From positions 1-64,000 of the forward strand of contig CAXHCA010000002.1 in assembly GCA_964015035.1 (NCBI GenBank): 64,000 nucleotides of DNA, in the 5' to 3' direction. The DNA is from BQJU01 sp964015035. Its GTDB lineage: Bacteria > Bacteroidota > Bacteroidia > Chitinophagales > Saprospiraceae. The notes under the pieces were generated by a model that searched no databases, had not been told where the DNA came from, and worked only from the letters and a program-made list of their open reading frames with translations. Positions 15,897-26,021 of the stretch are shown here, in pieces; position 1 is the stretch's first letter; each line of letters opens with the position of its first letter. The translations under genes and the position numbers were made by a program.

Positions 15897-16583
15897 TCAT
15901 TCCACTACCTCCACATCAATCGCTTTCGTATAATACTCGATTTCCGTGCGCACTACGCGATTGCCGATATTTTGCTCTTTTAGCTGCTTTTTGACCAGAT
16001 ACAACTGTCCTTTGCCAATTGTCAGGTTTTTGAGCTGATCGGCGGTGAAGCGATATTCTACATCGGCTTTGGGGCCAACCATGTTAATCGTTCTCGCCTG
16101 ATTCTTTTCATCACTGAACAATAGGACCAGGTTTTCTCCGGGATTGAGCACGCCGCCATTAATTACAATGGTCATTCCTTTGGATTTGCTGATGGGCCCT
16201 TGAAGGAAAAAATCTTGGATGGGCGACATTGCTACCGAATAAATTTCCGGATTCCCCAGATCGTTGTTAAATTTGAAGCGAAAAGTATCCAGATAATCCA
16301 TTTCCCGGATAAGTGAATACCGAATGAGCTTGTCCTGAATTTTTTTCATTTCCATGCCGCTCCCCTGAAAAGCAATGCCTCCCTCAAAGGTTTTCGGTAC
16401 CGCATTGTTGATGGAATCTCCTTCTAGAAAGGAGGCTTGTGCCTTGAGTTCATGTTCATCATCGAGGTAGCGAATGAAGAAGTCGGCAAAAATAAGGGGC
16501 CCCTTTTCAGGATTGGAGTCAGTTTGACAGTTGCAAAATAAAAAGGCAAGGAGAAGTGAAACAAATATTTGGTGATAATTCAT
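15897..16583 (-). CDS. Hypothetical lipoprotein
   Basis: A 228-residue protein with signal segment and lipobox LFCNC (Cys19). The mature part is beta-rich, with GPLIFADFFIRYLDDEHELKA-like N-terminal strands and a C-terminal YRFTADQLKNLTIGKGQLYLV region. This suggests an immunoglobulin-like or carbohydrate-binding fold, but I do not recognise a family. It is monocistronic and converges on the DUF4783 gene. Confidence 0.7.
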   Translation of the reverse strand: MNYHQIFVSLLLAFLFCNCQTDSNPEKGPLIFADFFIRYLDDEHELKAQASFLEGDSINNAVPKTFEGGIAFQGSGMEMKKIQDKLIRYSLIREMDYLDTFRFKFNNDLGNPEIYSVAMSPIQDFFLQGPISKSKGMTIVINGGVLNPGENLVLLFSDEKNQARTINMVGPKADVEYRFTADQLKNLTIGKGQLYLVKKQLKEQNIGNRVVRTEIEYYTKAIDVEVVE

Positions 16584-17017
16584 GAGCTGATAATTCCGGA
16601 TTAGGAGCGTTCAGAAAATACTGATTGATCGACCCAAAGATAATTTTTCCCAAAAACATTGTCAGCCTGGGGACTAAAAAAAAAGAAATCGAGATTAGGA
16701 AGGGAGCGGACTATTTCGGACCTTCGTTTCCCCTTTACGGGAAGTGCTCTTCTCGACTGGATTAAATTTTAGAAACCTGACTTTTCAGTTTTTTTGATCC
16801 ATTTAAATCGCAATAATATCCTATTTTTGGATTGTGAAAAAGTGTTTTTGATTCATGAGTTGAATCAAAAGTACTCGTTTGTAAAACAAGCGATTGCCCG
16901 AATGTCAAAAAGAGGACAAGCCTGGATCAAAGGTTTTTGAAAAGAAAGTATATTTTATTAACATTGTGCACTGGTCGAAAGACCCTTTGCTTTAGTGGAA
17001 TTTTAAAATGCGAATTT
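16584..17017. other. Upstream region of the TonB receptor operon
   Basis: No gene is visible. A TAnnTTTG element (TATTTTTG, 16822-16829) lies 190 bases before the receptor start, with a TTTTTTTGATCC stretch 25 bases further up. The long leader could hold post-transcriptional control, but no riboswitch was recognised. Confidence 0.45.
16822..16829 (+). promoter_or_regulatory. -7 box for the TonB receptor operon
   Basis: TATTTTTG matches TAnnTTTG. The nearest TTG (16794-16796) is 25 bases upstream, slightly too far, so confidence is moderate. A leader of about 180 bases would result. Confidence 0.4.
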
Positions 17018-20000
17018 ATGGCACGTTATTTACTGTTATTTTTCTCGTTCCTCCTCATGGGTACGGTTGCGATGGCGCAGACCTCGCTGACCGGTCAAAT
17101 CACCGATGGAGAAACGGGAGAGCCCATTATCTTTGGTAATGTGGCCATTTACAAAGGGGGAAACCTGATCACCGGTACGGAGACGGACTTCGACGGTAAT
17201 TATAGTTTCTCTAACATCGACCCCGGAACGTACGACGTGGAGGTGACCTACGTAGGCTATCAGTCTCAAAAGGTGACCGAAGTGAAAGTCTTTGCCGGTA
17301 AGTCTAATAAGTTGGACGTCAAACTCGGATCTGGGGGCGTCAACCTCGATGAGGTCATTGTTACTGCTTACAAAGTCCCTTTGATTGAGCAGGACAACAC
17401 TACCTCTGGTAAGGTTATTACCAGTGATGAGATCAAGAATCTTCCAACGCGTAACATCAACGCCCTGGCCGCGACCTCTGCGGGTCTGGCTTCTGCCGAT
17501 GAAGGGGACGATGTAACCGTGCGGGGATCTCGTTCTGAATCGACGAATTACTACATCGATGGAGTACGGGTACAGGGTGACCTGATTCCCGAATCGGAAA
17601 TTGACCAGCTACAGATCATCACGGGGGGTATCGAAGCCCAATATGGTGACGTAACAGGTGGTATTATTTCCATCACCACCAAAGGCCCTTCCAGCAAGTT
17701 CTCCGGGGGGATCGAAGCGGAAACTTCCAACCAGCTCGATGCCTTCAACAACAACTTGGTAGGGGTAAACCTCAGTGGCCCCATTCTGAAAAACAAAAAG
17801 GGGGTTTCTGTTCTCGGATTCCGGATTGCCGGTCGTTACTCTTACAATGAGGATGACGATCCAACGGCAGTACCAGTATATCGCGTGAAGGATGCAAAAT
17901 TGGCAGAACTGGAAGAAAACCCAATTATTGACGTTGGAGGTGACCCATTGGTGGCTGCCGACTTCCTGACCAATGAAGATGTAGAGTCTCTCAAAGCTCA
18001 GCCTTTTGAAGATCGAACTTCTTATAACCTAACCACCAAAATTGATGCTCGCCTGAGCGATGCCGTCGATATTACTTTGACTGGTGGTTTTGTAAATGAG
18101 AAAAACCGCTTTACGCCAAATGAAAGTAGTGCTACACTTGACAACTGGCGCTTGTTAAACGCTCAAAACAATCCATACGAGTTTGACAAGAGTTACCGCG
18201 GTAGCTTCCGTTTCCGTCACCGCTTAGGTGGAGGGATGACTTCTGATGATGATGACAAAGCCAGCAAAGCAGCGCTGATCCAGAATGCTTCTTACTCGTT
18301 GACTCTAGGTTATGAAAAGAACCAATACACACACGATGATTTTAACCACGGTGAAAACTACTTCGACTATGGTTATATCGGAGCATTGGAAAGCGAGTAT
18401 GTGCCTGTATTTGCTCAGGAGTTTGATTCGATCACTGGATTTTCTTTACAGCACATTGACTACCGTCAGGTACTCCGTGGTTATACTCCGGGTACAGCGA
18501 ACCCTGTATTGGAAAACTACAACAATGCACTGGGACTTGAACTGGATAGTGAAGGGTTGAACTCTCAGGTAGATTACTACATCATCCAAGGTGTAAATGA
18601 TGTAGCTGGTGACTTATTGACTAGAACGGATTTCCAAACATTTAATGGTACCACACCTACCAACTTGGATAACTCTTGGGGGTTCCACACCAACATTGGT
18701 ACAGTATACAATCGTGTACGGAAAGAAGATGATGACATTTATACCTTTAATGCAACGGCCAACTTCGAGTTGGTGCCAGGTGGAAATGCGCGCCACAGTA
18801 TTCAATTGGGTATTGCTTATGAGCAACGGACCAACCGCCGTTATGACGTATTCCCAAGAGAATTGTGGACCCTGGCCCGCCAAAACGCAAATAGCCACAT
18901 TTTAGGTATTCCTTTTGACTCGGCGGGTAACCCCTTGTCTGACATCATTGGAACGATTGATATTCCAAATTTCGGTGCAGTAGACCTATATCAACAGCGT
19001 ATTTCTGAAACCGCTGACGAAACTTTCTATAGAAAGGTGAGAGAATCATTGGGTGTGCCGTTGACAGAATTCATCGATCCGGATGCCTTGACTCCAGATC
19101 AATTGAGCCTGGATATGTTTTCCGCTAAAGAATTGAACGACCAGGGTTTGTTGGGCTACTACGGTTATGACTACCTCGGTAACCCTTATGATGGTAACTT
19201 TGACGACTTCTTTACCGCTACAGATGCAGATGGTATTCGTACCTTCCCGGTTGCACCAAACCGCCCCATCTATGGCGCCGCTTATATCCAGGATAAGTTT
19301 ACTTACAAAGATATCATTTTCCGCCTCGGTGTACGGGTAGATCGCTATGATGCCAATACCAAAGTGTTGAAGGATAAGTACTCACTGTATGAAATCATGG
19401 GGGCCGGTGAATATCACGCCAACTTCGGTGGAGAGTCTCCTGGTAATATCGGTGAGGACTTCAAAGTATACCTCAACCAGGACGGAGCTACCGTACAGGC
19501 TTACCGCGATGAAGATCAGTGGTACTTCCCTAACGGTAACCCTGCCAACGATCCTTCTGATATCATTCAGGGGGCATTGGTAAATCCTAAATATAAGGAC
19601 CCAAGAGTTGAGGCTGATCCAAACTACATCAAGAGTAGAGACTACGATCCTGATGTATCTTTTGAAGATTACGAAGTACAAGTGAATGTAATGCCTCGTT
19701 TGGCATTCTCTTTCCCTATTTCTGAAGAAGCAAACTTCTTTGCTCACTACGACATCTTGGTTCAACGTCCACCAACCAATACCATTGCCACCGCACGTGA
19801 CTACTTTTACTTTGTGGAAGAAAACGACCTGCTGAAAAACAACCCGAATCTGAAGCCGGAAAAAACCATCGACTACGAGGTAGGGTTCCAGCAAAGATTG
19901 TCTAATACTTCTGCATTGAAAATTGCAGCCTACTACAAGGAAATGAGAGATATGATCCAGCGTCGGGAAATCTTCCCAGTGCCATTGGTGGGTACCTATA

Positions 20001-20716
20001 CCACTTATGACAACGTTGACTTTGGTACGGTAAAAGGATTTACCTTCCAATACGACCTGAGAAGAACCGGTAATATCTCTTTCAATGCGAACTACACCCT
20101 GCAGTTTGCTGATGGAACGGGATCTGATGCCAATTCTGCTCGCGGGCTGACTAGTCGCGGGTTGATCCGTACGCTGAACGCCCTGAACTTTGATGAGCGT
20201 CACCGTATCGTAGCTACTATGGACTATCGCTACCTTGGTGGTGATGCGTACACCGGACCAGAATTGTTTGGTTCACCGATCTTTGCCAATGCGGGTATCA
20301 ACTTCCAGGCAATCGCAGTATCTGGTCGTCCTTATACGGCCAATATTACGCCAGACGAATTGACCGGTGCTCAGATTAAAGGTGCTATCAATGGTGCGCG
20401 CAAGCCTTGGAACTATACCTTCAACATGCGTATCGATAAGACCTTTAAAATTTCCAATAATATGCGCTTGAACGTTTACATGCGTATTTCCAACTTGTTG
20501 GATCGTCGCAATGTGATTGATGTTTATCCAGTAACCGGTTCTCCTGAAGATGACGGATTCCTGAGCTCTTCTCGTGGATTGGACAAACTGGCTAATATTG
20601 AAAACTCCAAGCGGGAAGTTGAAGCTTACCTGGCTTCTTATCAGTGGAGATTGCTGAATCCAAACTTCTACAGTTTGCCTCGCAGAATCTTTGTTGGTGC
20701 CAGCTTTAGTTTCTAA
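17018..20716 (+). CDS. TonB-dependent outer membrane receptor
   Basis: A 1232-residue protein starting at ATG 17018, which gives a clean signal peptide ending GTVAMAQ. Next is a carboxypeptidase-regulatory-like beta domain (about residues 22-110: LTGQITDGETGEPI, DFDGNYSFSNIDPGTYDVEVTYVGY in outline), then a plug domain with LDEVIVTAYK, DDVTVRGSRSESTNYYIDGVRV and GGIEAQYGDVTGGIISITTKGP. A large 22-strand barrel ends in a terminal phenylalanine (GASFSF), the usual outer-membrane signal. No SusD homologue follows, so this is not a classical SusCD pair. Instead a giant T9SS cargo and a PorV-like protein follow on the same strand. Confidence 0.92.
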   Translation: MARYLLLFFSFLLMGTVAMAQTSLTGQITDGETGEPIIFGNVAIYKGGNLITGTETDFDGNYSFSNIDPGTYDVEVTYVGYQSQKVTEVKVFAGKSNKLDVKLGSGGVNLDEVIVTAYKVPLIEQDNTTSGKVITSDEIKNLPTRNINALAATSAGLASADEGDDVTVRGSRSESTNYYIDGVRVQGDLIPESEIDQLQIITGGIEAQYGDVTGGIISITTKGPSSKFSGGIEAETSNQLDAFNNNLVGVNLSGPILKNKKGVSVLGFRIAGRYSYNEDDDPTAVPVYRVKDAKLAELEENPIIDVGGDPLVAADFLTNEDVESLKAQPFEDRTSYNLTTKIDARLSDAVDITLTGGFVNEKNRFTPNESSATLDNWRLLNAQNNPYEFDKSYRGSFRFRHRLGGGMTSDDDDKASKAALIQNASYSLTLGYEKNQYTHDDFNHGENYFDYGYIGALESEYVPVFAQEFDSITGFSLQHIDYRQVLRGYTPGTANPVLENYNNALGLELDSEGLNSQVDYYIIQGVNDVAGDLLTRTDFQTFNGTTPTNLDNSWGFHTNIGTVYNRVRKEDDDIYTFNATANFELVPGGNARHSIQLGIAYEQRTNRRYDVFPRELWTLARQNANSHILGIPFDSAGNPLSDIIGTIDIPNFGAVDLYQQRISETADETFYRKVRESLGVPLTEFIDPDALTPDQLSLDMFSAKELNDQGLLGYYGYDYLGNPYDGNFDDFFTATDADGIRTFPVAPNRPIYGAAYIQDKFTYKDIIFRLGVRVDRYDANTKVLKDKYSLYEIMGAGEYHANFGGESPGNIGEDFKVYLNQDGATVQAYRDEDQWYFPNGNPANDPSDIIQGALVNPKYKDPRVEADPNYIKSRDYDPDVSFEDYEVQVNVMPRLAFSFPISEEANFFAHYDILVQRPPTNTIATARDYFYFVEENDLLKNNPNLKPEKTIDYEVGFQQRLSNTSALKIAAYYKEMRDMIQRREIFPVPLVGTYTTYDNVDFGTVKGFTFQYDLRRTGNISFNANYTLQFADGTGSDANSARGLTSRGLIRTLNALNFDERHRIVATMDYRYLGGDAYTGPELFGSPIFANAGINFQAIAVSGRPYTANITPDELTGAQIKGAINGARKPWNYTFNMRIDKTFKISNNMRLNVYMRISNLLDRRNVIDVYPVTGSPEDDGFLSSSRGLDKLANIENSKREVEAYLASYQWRLLNPNFYSLPRRIFVGASFSF

Positions 20717-20730
20717 GCGATACTACCACC

Positions 20731-20758
20731 GTTCGGTCATCAAATGAGGTGGCCGAAC
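20731..20758 (+). promoter_or_regulatory. Intercistronic hairpin in the TonB/T9SS operon
   Basis: GTTCGGTCA pairs with TGGCCGAAC (one G-U) around a 10-base loop, 15 bases after the receptor stop. No T-run follows. It may stabilise or separate segments of the operon mRNA. Confidence 0.4.
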
Positions 20759-20814
20759 TGAACATGATATATTTCATGCGGATATGATTTTTAAAAAATT
20801 AAAATTCTAGAACT

Positions 20815-23800
20815 ATGTATAAAATAAAATCCTGGCTATTGGCTCTTGTTGGCCTTGGGATGTTTGTGGCCGCGGAAGCCCACATCAACCCGAAGGTAGA
20901 ACATCGGCCATCAAATAATGGAAATACTGCCCAGGACAGCAATACGATAAGTTATCGCGACAATTGTGATAATGCAGTATCGCAAATGGATCAGGAAATC
21001 AACAACGTCCGCGCCCGTCTGACCACTGGTGGTGATGTTTGGTGGGATGGTAATGACGGATTGTACGTTGTCCCAAAGCCGCCATTGGGCGTAGACCCCG
21101 TTTCTTCCATCTTCGCCGGTGCCGTATGGCTCGGTGGTGTGGATGATGGTGATGCCCTGAAAGTAGCCGCCCAGACCTATGGTCGTGGAAGTGGTAATTT
21201 TGACTTCTGGCCTGGCCCACTGGTGCCCGATGGACCAGATCAAGGTACGGTAGAAAAGGAAACTTGTGCGACTTGGGACAAGTTTTTTACCGTTCGTCGG
21301 GAAGAAATCGAAACGCACCTTAAAAATTGGCAAGAGGCTAAGGAAGCAGGAATCCCCTATACGGATATTCCTCGCTCAATACGCGGTTGGCCAGCCACCG
21401 GTAATGATTTTTTCTTTGAAGTTCACGAATTTGACCTGCCCAATACCTCTCAGGGGTTGGCCGGTTTCTTTGACCAGGACGGGGATCTTGAGTACAATCC
21501 AGATCTTGGTGACTACCCTATCATCGAAATTAGAGGGTGTCCAGACCCACAGTATGGTGACGAAATGACCTTTTGGGTGTATAACGATGCCGGTAATACG
21601 CACGCCGAATCTAACTCTCCAAACAAAATCCGTATGGAGGTGCAGGTACAGGCTTTTGCTTACGCAACCAATGACGAAATCAACAACATGACCTTTCAGC
21701 GTTATAAGTTGATTAACCGGGCCCTGGAAAGTATTGATAGTACTTACTTCGCTATGTGGGTTGACCCTGACTTAGGATGTTATACGGATGACTACATCGG
21801 TTGTGATGTGGATGCAAGTTTGGCTTATGTATACAACGAGGATGCCATTGACGGTACCACTGGTTGTAACTGTGAGCAAGGTGTAAATACTTACTGTGAT
21901 GCAGTGCCGATTTTGGGTATTGACTATTTCCGGGGGCCATTGGATGAAAATGGTGAAGAACTCGGAATGTCTTCCTTTACTTATTACAACAATGGCTCAG
22001 TAGGTTCACCTCCTCCAGGTACTACTGACCCAGAGAACGAAACAGAATACTACAACTATATTTCAGGTTCTTGGAAAGATGGTTCTCCTTTTACTTATGG
22101 TGATGATGCTTATCAGGATGGTGATCCAATTGACTACGCTTTTACGGAGCCACCTAACGATCCAAATGGTTGGTCTATGTGTACTGCCGGTTTGCCTTTT
22201 GGTGACCGCCGTACCGTTCAGGCTTCCGGACCTTTCCGCCTTGATCCGGGTGCACTCAACGAGCTGATTATCGGTGTGGTTTGGGTAGCTGATCAGGCTT
22301 ACCCTTGTCCTAGCATCAAGAAGCTGAAAGAGGCTGATGATATTGCTCAAGGTTTGTTTGACAACTGTTTTGACATTCTTGATGGTCCTGATGCACCAGA
22401 TGTGGATTTCATTGAATTGGACCGCGAAATTATTGCGGTATTTACCAACAATGGAACTTCCAATAACCTCAATGAGGAATACGAAGAAAATCTGTTGCTT
22501 GACGTACCTGCCGGTCAGGATAGTACCTACAATTTTGAAGGGTACAAATTGTACCAATTGGCAGCTTCTGATATTGACCTTTCTCCTGAAAATCTAGAGG
22601 ACGACACCAAAGTGCGCCAAATCTATCAGGTAGATGTAAAAAACAATATCTCTAAGATCTTCAACTGGAGCGTTCTGAGCGAAGCTGGAGATACGCCTAC
22701 TGAAGAAGAATACTACATTCCTGAATTGCAGGTAGACGGAGAAAATAAAGGTATCCGCCACACTTTCCGCATTACGGAAGACCAGTTTGCTGAAGGTGAC
22801 CGCCGCTTGATTAACCACAAGAAGTATTACTTCCTGGCAATTGCTTATGGTCACAACGAATACGAAGTGTTTGATCCTCTTACCGTGATCGGTCAACGTC
22901 AGGCTTACATTGTAGGTCGTAACAATATCGGTCCTGAAGGAGATGGTAAACCATACACCACCATTCCAAGACCCATTACTGATCGCACCTTGAACGCCGG
23001 ATATAATGACGGCGCAGTAGTGATCCGTGTTGATGGTGTGGGTACCGGTAGCAACTTCCTGGATATTTCTGACGAGACGCGTGCGGAATTGGAGGAAACT
23101 TTCAAAGGAGGTACCGAATTTAGCGGTGAAATCACTTACCGGGAAGGTCGTGGACCGATCGAGATTGCTGTTTACAACCCATTGGATGTAGTAGATGGTG
23201 AATTTGAATTGAAATTTATAGATGACAATATGGGAGACAGTCAGTTGGATGCCAATGCTGTGTGGCAATTGAGTAGCCTGACAGATCCGAGTGCGCCAGT
23301 CATTGTTTCTGAAAACCCAATTTCTGCTTTCAATCAGCAAATCATTAGCCAATATGGCTTCTCTGTAGCCATCGGTCAAGTTGCTGAGCCAGGTGCAGAA
23401 GCATTTATTGATGAAACCAACGGGTATATTGGTTACGAAGCAGAGTATGCTCGTGGCGAAGAAGCTACTCCTTGGTTGTTTGGTGTACCTGATGGCTATT
23501 CCCCAAGTGAAGGCCCATTGAGTAACAATATTTTTGATTATCTCGCTACCGATCCAGGTGAGCGCGACGAAGAATTGGACCCAGATCAGGCCTTCTCTAT
23601 GGTTGGACCGGGTTACTTTACGCCATACTATCTGGGCAACTGGGTAACTGCCGGGGCTACGCTGCCTTATATTACACCAGCTTGGACCAACGGTTCTAAT
23701 GGTAACAGCATCGTAAGAACACAGATGAGATCTGCCGGAGGATTGGGACAACTCAATAACGTGGACATAGTCTTTACTGCTAATAAGGATTTGTGGAGCC

Positions 23801-24894
23801 GTTGTATAGTGGTTGAAACAGCCAACTTGTTCTACCTCAATGGTGGGTTCCCCACAGATGGCGGTACCGAGCACCTGGATGTTCGTTTGGCAGAAAGTGT
23901 GACTAAAGATGATAATGATGGAGATGGTTTCCCGGATATCGATGCCAGCGAGTCAAGAAAAGGATTTGGTTGGTTCCCCGGCTATGCCGTAGATGTTGAA
24001 ACTGGACAGCGCCTGAATATCTTCTTTGGTGAGAATACTGTTTATGACGGAACGTTCTTCCCTGAGACTTACAATGCAGCTCCAACGGGTAGAGATATGA
24101 TGTTCAATCCTTCTTCTCAAATGGAATTGAACCTGGTTGGTCTGACTGACTTGTATCAGTTCTACGCAGGCGGACAACACTTTATCTATGTGACCAAGAC
24201 GCCTTATGATGGTTGTGAATTATTTGCAGACAGATTGTCTTCAACACAGTCTTCTCCATTGGCGAAAGTGAAAGCGATCAAGGAAATTACCTGGACTGGA
24301 TTGGTCATGCCTCAACCAGGCACCCGATTTACGTCTTACCAAGAGGGTTTGATTCCTGATGATCTTCGCGTAAAGCTGCGGGTAAACAATCCTTATCAGG
24401 TTGAAACGGATAACCCGGATACAGAAGGATTTGACGATCGTACAGGTACAGCTGTCAACAACTACCACCCCGCTTACCGCTTCAAACTGGAAGGCAAGCA
24501 GGCGGATGTGTTGAATGACGAAACGGTAGAAACGGCCCTTGACCTGATCAATGTGGTGCCTAACCCATACTACGGATTCTCTAACTACGAGACTTCTCAG
24601 TTTGAAACTACCGTGAAAATTACCAACCTTCCCGCTAAATGTACCGTGAATATCTACTCTTTGGATGGTAAATTCATCCGTCGTTACAACCGTGACGAAG
24701 TTGGCGCTATCGCCAAGGGATCGGGTATTGCACGCAACCAGGTAACACCTGATCTGGAATGGGATTTGAAAAACAGCAAGGGCATTCCAATTGCCAGTGG
24801 TGTTTATCTGATCCATGTTTCAGCAGAGGGGCTGGGTGAGCGTACCTTGAAGTGGTTTGGCGTGAATCGTCAGTTTGACGCCTCAGGATTATAA
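20815..24894 (+). CDS. Giant secreted protein with T9SS-type C-terminal sorting domain
   Basis: A 1359-residue acidic protein with an N-terminal signal peptide (MYKIKSWLLALVGLGMFVAAEA). The body is rich in Asp, Gly, Tyr and Asn and has no enzyme motif I recognise; segments such as FDQDGDLEYNPDLGDYP and KDDNDGDGFPDID resemble calcium-binding DxDxDG loops. From about residue 1240 a sorting-like domain follows: VVPNPYYGFSNYE, TVNIYSLDGKFIRRY, LEWDLKNSKGIPIASGVYLIHV, GERTLKWFGV. It is therefore predicted to cross the outer membrane by the type IX system and sit on the cell surface. It lies between a TonB receptor and a PorV-like gene. Confidence 0.75.
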   Translation: MYKIKSWLLALVGLGMFVAAEAHINPKVEHRPSNNGNTAQDSNTISYRDNCDNAVSQMDQEINNVRARLTTGGDVWWDGNDGLYVVPKPPLGVDPVSSIFAGAVWLGGVDDGDALKVAAQTYGRGSGNFDFWPGPLVPDGPDQGTVEKETCATWDKFFTVRREEIETHLKNWQEAKEAGIPYTDIPRSIRGWPATGNDFFFEVHEFDLPNTSQGLAGFFDQDGDLEYNPDLGDYPIIEIRGCPDPQYGDEMTFWVYNDAGNTHAESNSPNKIRMEVQVQAFAYATNDEINNMTFQRYKLINRALESIDSTYFAMWVDPDLGCYTDDYIGCDVDASLAYVYNEDAIDGTTGCNCEQGVNTYCDAVPILGIDYFRGPLDENGEELGMSSFTYYNNGSVGSPPPGTTDPENETEYYNYISGSWKDGSPFTYGDDAYQDGDPIDYAFTEPPNDPNGWSMCTAGLPFGDRRTVQASGPFRLDPGALNELIIGVVWVADQAYPCPSIKKLKEADDIAQGLFDNCFDILDGPDAPDVDFIELDREIIAVFTNNGTSNNLNEEYEENLLLDVPAGQDSTYNFEGYKLYQLAASDIDLSPENLEDDTKVRQIYQVDVKNNISKIFNWSVLSEAGDTPTEEEYYIPELQVDGENKGIRHTFRITEDQFAEGDRRLINHKKYYFLAIAYGHNEYEVFDPLTVIGQRQAYIVGRNNIGPEGDGKPYTTIPRPITDRTLNAGYNDGAVVIRVDGVGTGSNFLDISDETRAELEETFKGGTEFSGEITYREGRGPIEIAVYNPLDVVDGEFELKFIDDNMGDSQLDANAVWQLSSLTDPSAPVIVSENPISAFNQQIISQYGFSVAIGQVAEPGAEAFIDETNGYIGYEAEYARGEEATPWLFGVPDGYSPSEGPLSNNIFDYLATDPGERDEELDPDQAFSMVGPGYFTPYYLGNWVTAGATLPYITPAWTNGSNGNSIVRTQMRSAGGLGQLNNVDIVFTANKDLWSRCIVVETANLFYLNGGFPTDGGTEHLDVRLAESVTKDDNDGDGFPDIDASESRKGFGWFPGYAVDVETGQRLNIFFGENTVYDGTFFPETYNAAPTGRDMMFNPSSQMELNLVGLTDLYQFYAGGQHFIYVTKTPYDGCELFADRLSSTQSSPLAKVKAIKEITWTGLVMPQPGTRFTSYQEGLIPDDLRVKLRVNNPYQVETDNPDTEGFDDRTGTAVNNYHPAYRFKLEGKQADVLNDETVETALDLINVVPNPYYGFSNYETSQFETTVKITNLPAKCTVNIYSLDGKFIRRYNRDEVGAIAKGSGIARNQVTPDLEWDLKNSKGIPIASGVYLIHVSAEGLGERTLKWFGVNRQFDASGL

Positions 24895-24905
24895 AAACAA
24901 ATTGG

Positions 24906-24932
24906 CTTCCGGCGCCCAATTGGTGCCGGAAG
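24906..24932 (+). promoter_or_regulatory. Intercistronic hairpin before the PorV-like gene
   Basis: CTTCCGGCGCC pairs with GGTGCCGGAAG (11 bp, one G-U) around CAATT and is followed by a loosely T-rich tract. It could act as a partial terminator that lowers expression of the following gene, or as an RNA-stability element. Confidence 0.45.
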
Positions 24933-24971
24933 TCAATTATTCTTCTTTTAAAAGTTGACAAATAAATAATT

Positions 24972-26021
24972 ATGAATAAGATTCTCTACGGTTTATTTTC
25001 TCTGCTATTGGTGGGGATCTTTGCAACGAACCTGCATGCGGGTAACCCTGATCGTCAGGGAGAAGCCGGTGCTTATGAGTTGCTGATGATTCCCTACGCT
25101 AAATTGGCGGGACTACATGCCATGACGACCTCAATGGTCAGTGGTGTGGAAGCGATCCGGTTAAATGTTGCCGGGATGGGAAGAATCAACAGAACGGAAG
25201 TGAGCATCAGCAATGGCCGCTACCTGGAAGGTACTGGTATCAATATGAATGCCTTTGGTCTGGCTCAGAAGGTTGGTACGAATGGAACCTTCGGATTTAG
25301 TATCATGGCCCTTGACTTTGGCGATATTGCAGTGACAACCACCGAACAACCAGAAGGAACAGGAGCAACTTTCTCTCCTAATTTCTTCAATATGGGGTTG
25401 TCTTATGCGCATACTTTTGAAAATAAAGTATCGGTAGGTATCACATTGAGAGGTGTTTCGGAATCTACTGCTGATATCTCCGCGTTTGCTTTCGCCGTTG
25501 ATGCAGGTGTGCAATATGTTACCGGTGAAAATGATGAATTCAAATTTGGTATCTCTTTGCGTAACGTTGGTTCGCGAATGAGATTCGGTGGAGAGGGCTT
25601 GAGCCAATTGCGTCCGGCACCCAGCGATCAGTACGAGTTGACGTACTCTACCCGTCCTGCTGACTTTGAATTGCCTTCTTTGTTGAACATTGGGGTGTCT
25701 TATGACTTCCTCATCGGTGAAAAGAACCGCATTACAGCACTTGGTAATTTTACCGCCAACTCTTTCTCTCAAGACCAGGTTGGTGGTGGATTGGAATATT
25801 CTCTAAACGAAATGTTTCAACTGCGTGCCGGTTATAAATATGAGTTTGGTTCAGAAGAGGAACTAACCGCTCCCATCTACACCGGATTGAGTGCGGGAGC
25901 TACGATTTCCGTTCCACTTAGCAAAGAAAATAAAGAGACCAGATTCTCAATCGATTATGCATATCGGACCACCAAGGTGTGGAACGGTACCCACAATATC
26001 GGAATTCGATTCAACCTGTAA
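24972..26021 (+). CDS. PorV/PorQ family outer membrane beta-barrel protein
   Basis: A 349-residue protein with a signal peptide (ending ATNLHAG) and the family N-terminus in which a small-residue motif precedes ...RLNVAGMGR, equivalent to the NPAGL signature of the PorV/FadL-like fold. The rest consists of alternating amphipathic strands ending in IGIRFNL. PorV shuttles T9SS cargo from the translocon to the attachment complex; PorV-like paralogues encoded beside a particular cargo may be dedicated to it. Its position 77 bases after the giant cargo gene supports that reading, which remains an inference. Confidence 0.82.
   Translation: MNKILYGLFSLLLVGIFATNLHAGNPDRQGEAGAYELLMIPYAKLAGLHAMTTSMVSGVEAIRLNVAGMGRINRTEVSISNGRYLEGTGINMNAFGLAQKVGTNGTFGFSIMALDFGDIAVTTTEQPEGTGATFSPNFFNMGLSYAHTFENKVSVGITLRGVSESTADISAFAFAVDAGVQYVTGENDEFKFGISLRNVGSRMRFGGEGLSQLRPAPSDQYELTYSTRPADFELPSLLNIGVSYDFLIGEKNRITALGNFTANSFSQDQVGGGLEYSLNEMFQLRAGYKYEFGSEEELTAPIYTGLSAGATISVPLSKENKETRFSIDYAYRTTKVWNGTHNIGIRFNL

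Noticed and set aside
19382..20203. A 273-codon minus-strand frame inside the TonB receptor gene
   Set aside because: It is antisense to conserved barrel sequence and shows no recognisable motif or start signal.
22594..23874. A 426-codon open frame on the minus strand inside the giant secreted protein gene
   Set aside because: It lies wholly within a well-supported coding sequence, has no domain pattern, and is a by-product of the codon use of the sense gene.
17018..26021. Polysaccharide utilisation locus
   Set aside because: No SusD homologue or glycoside hydrolase accompanies the TonB receptor; the partners are a T9SS cargo and a PorV-like protein.
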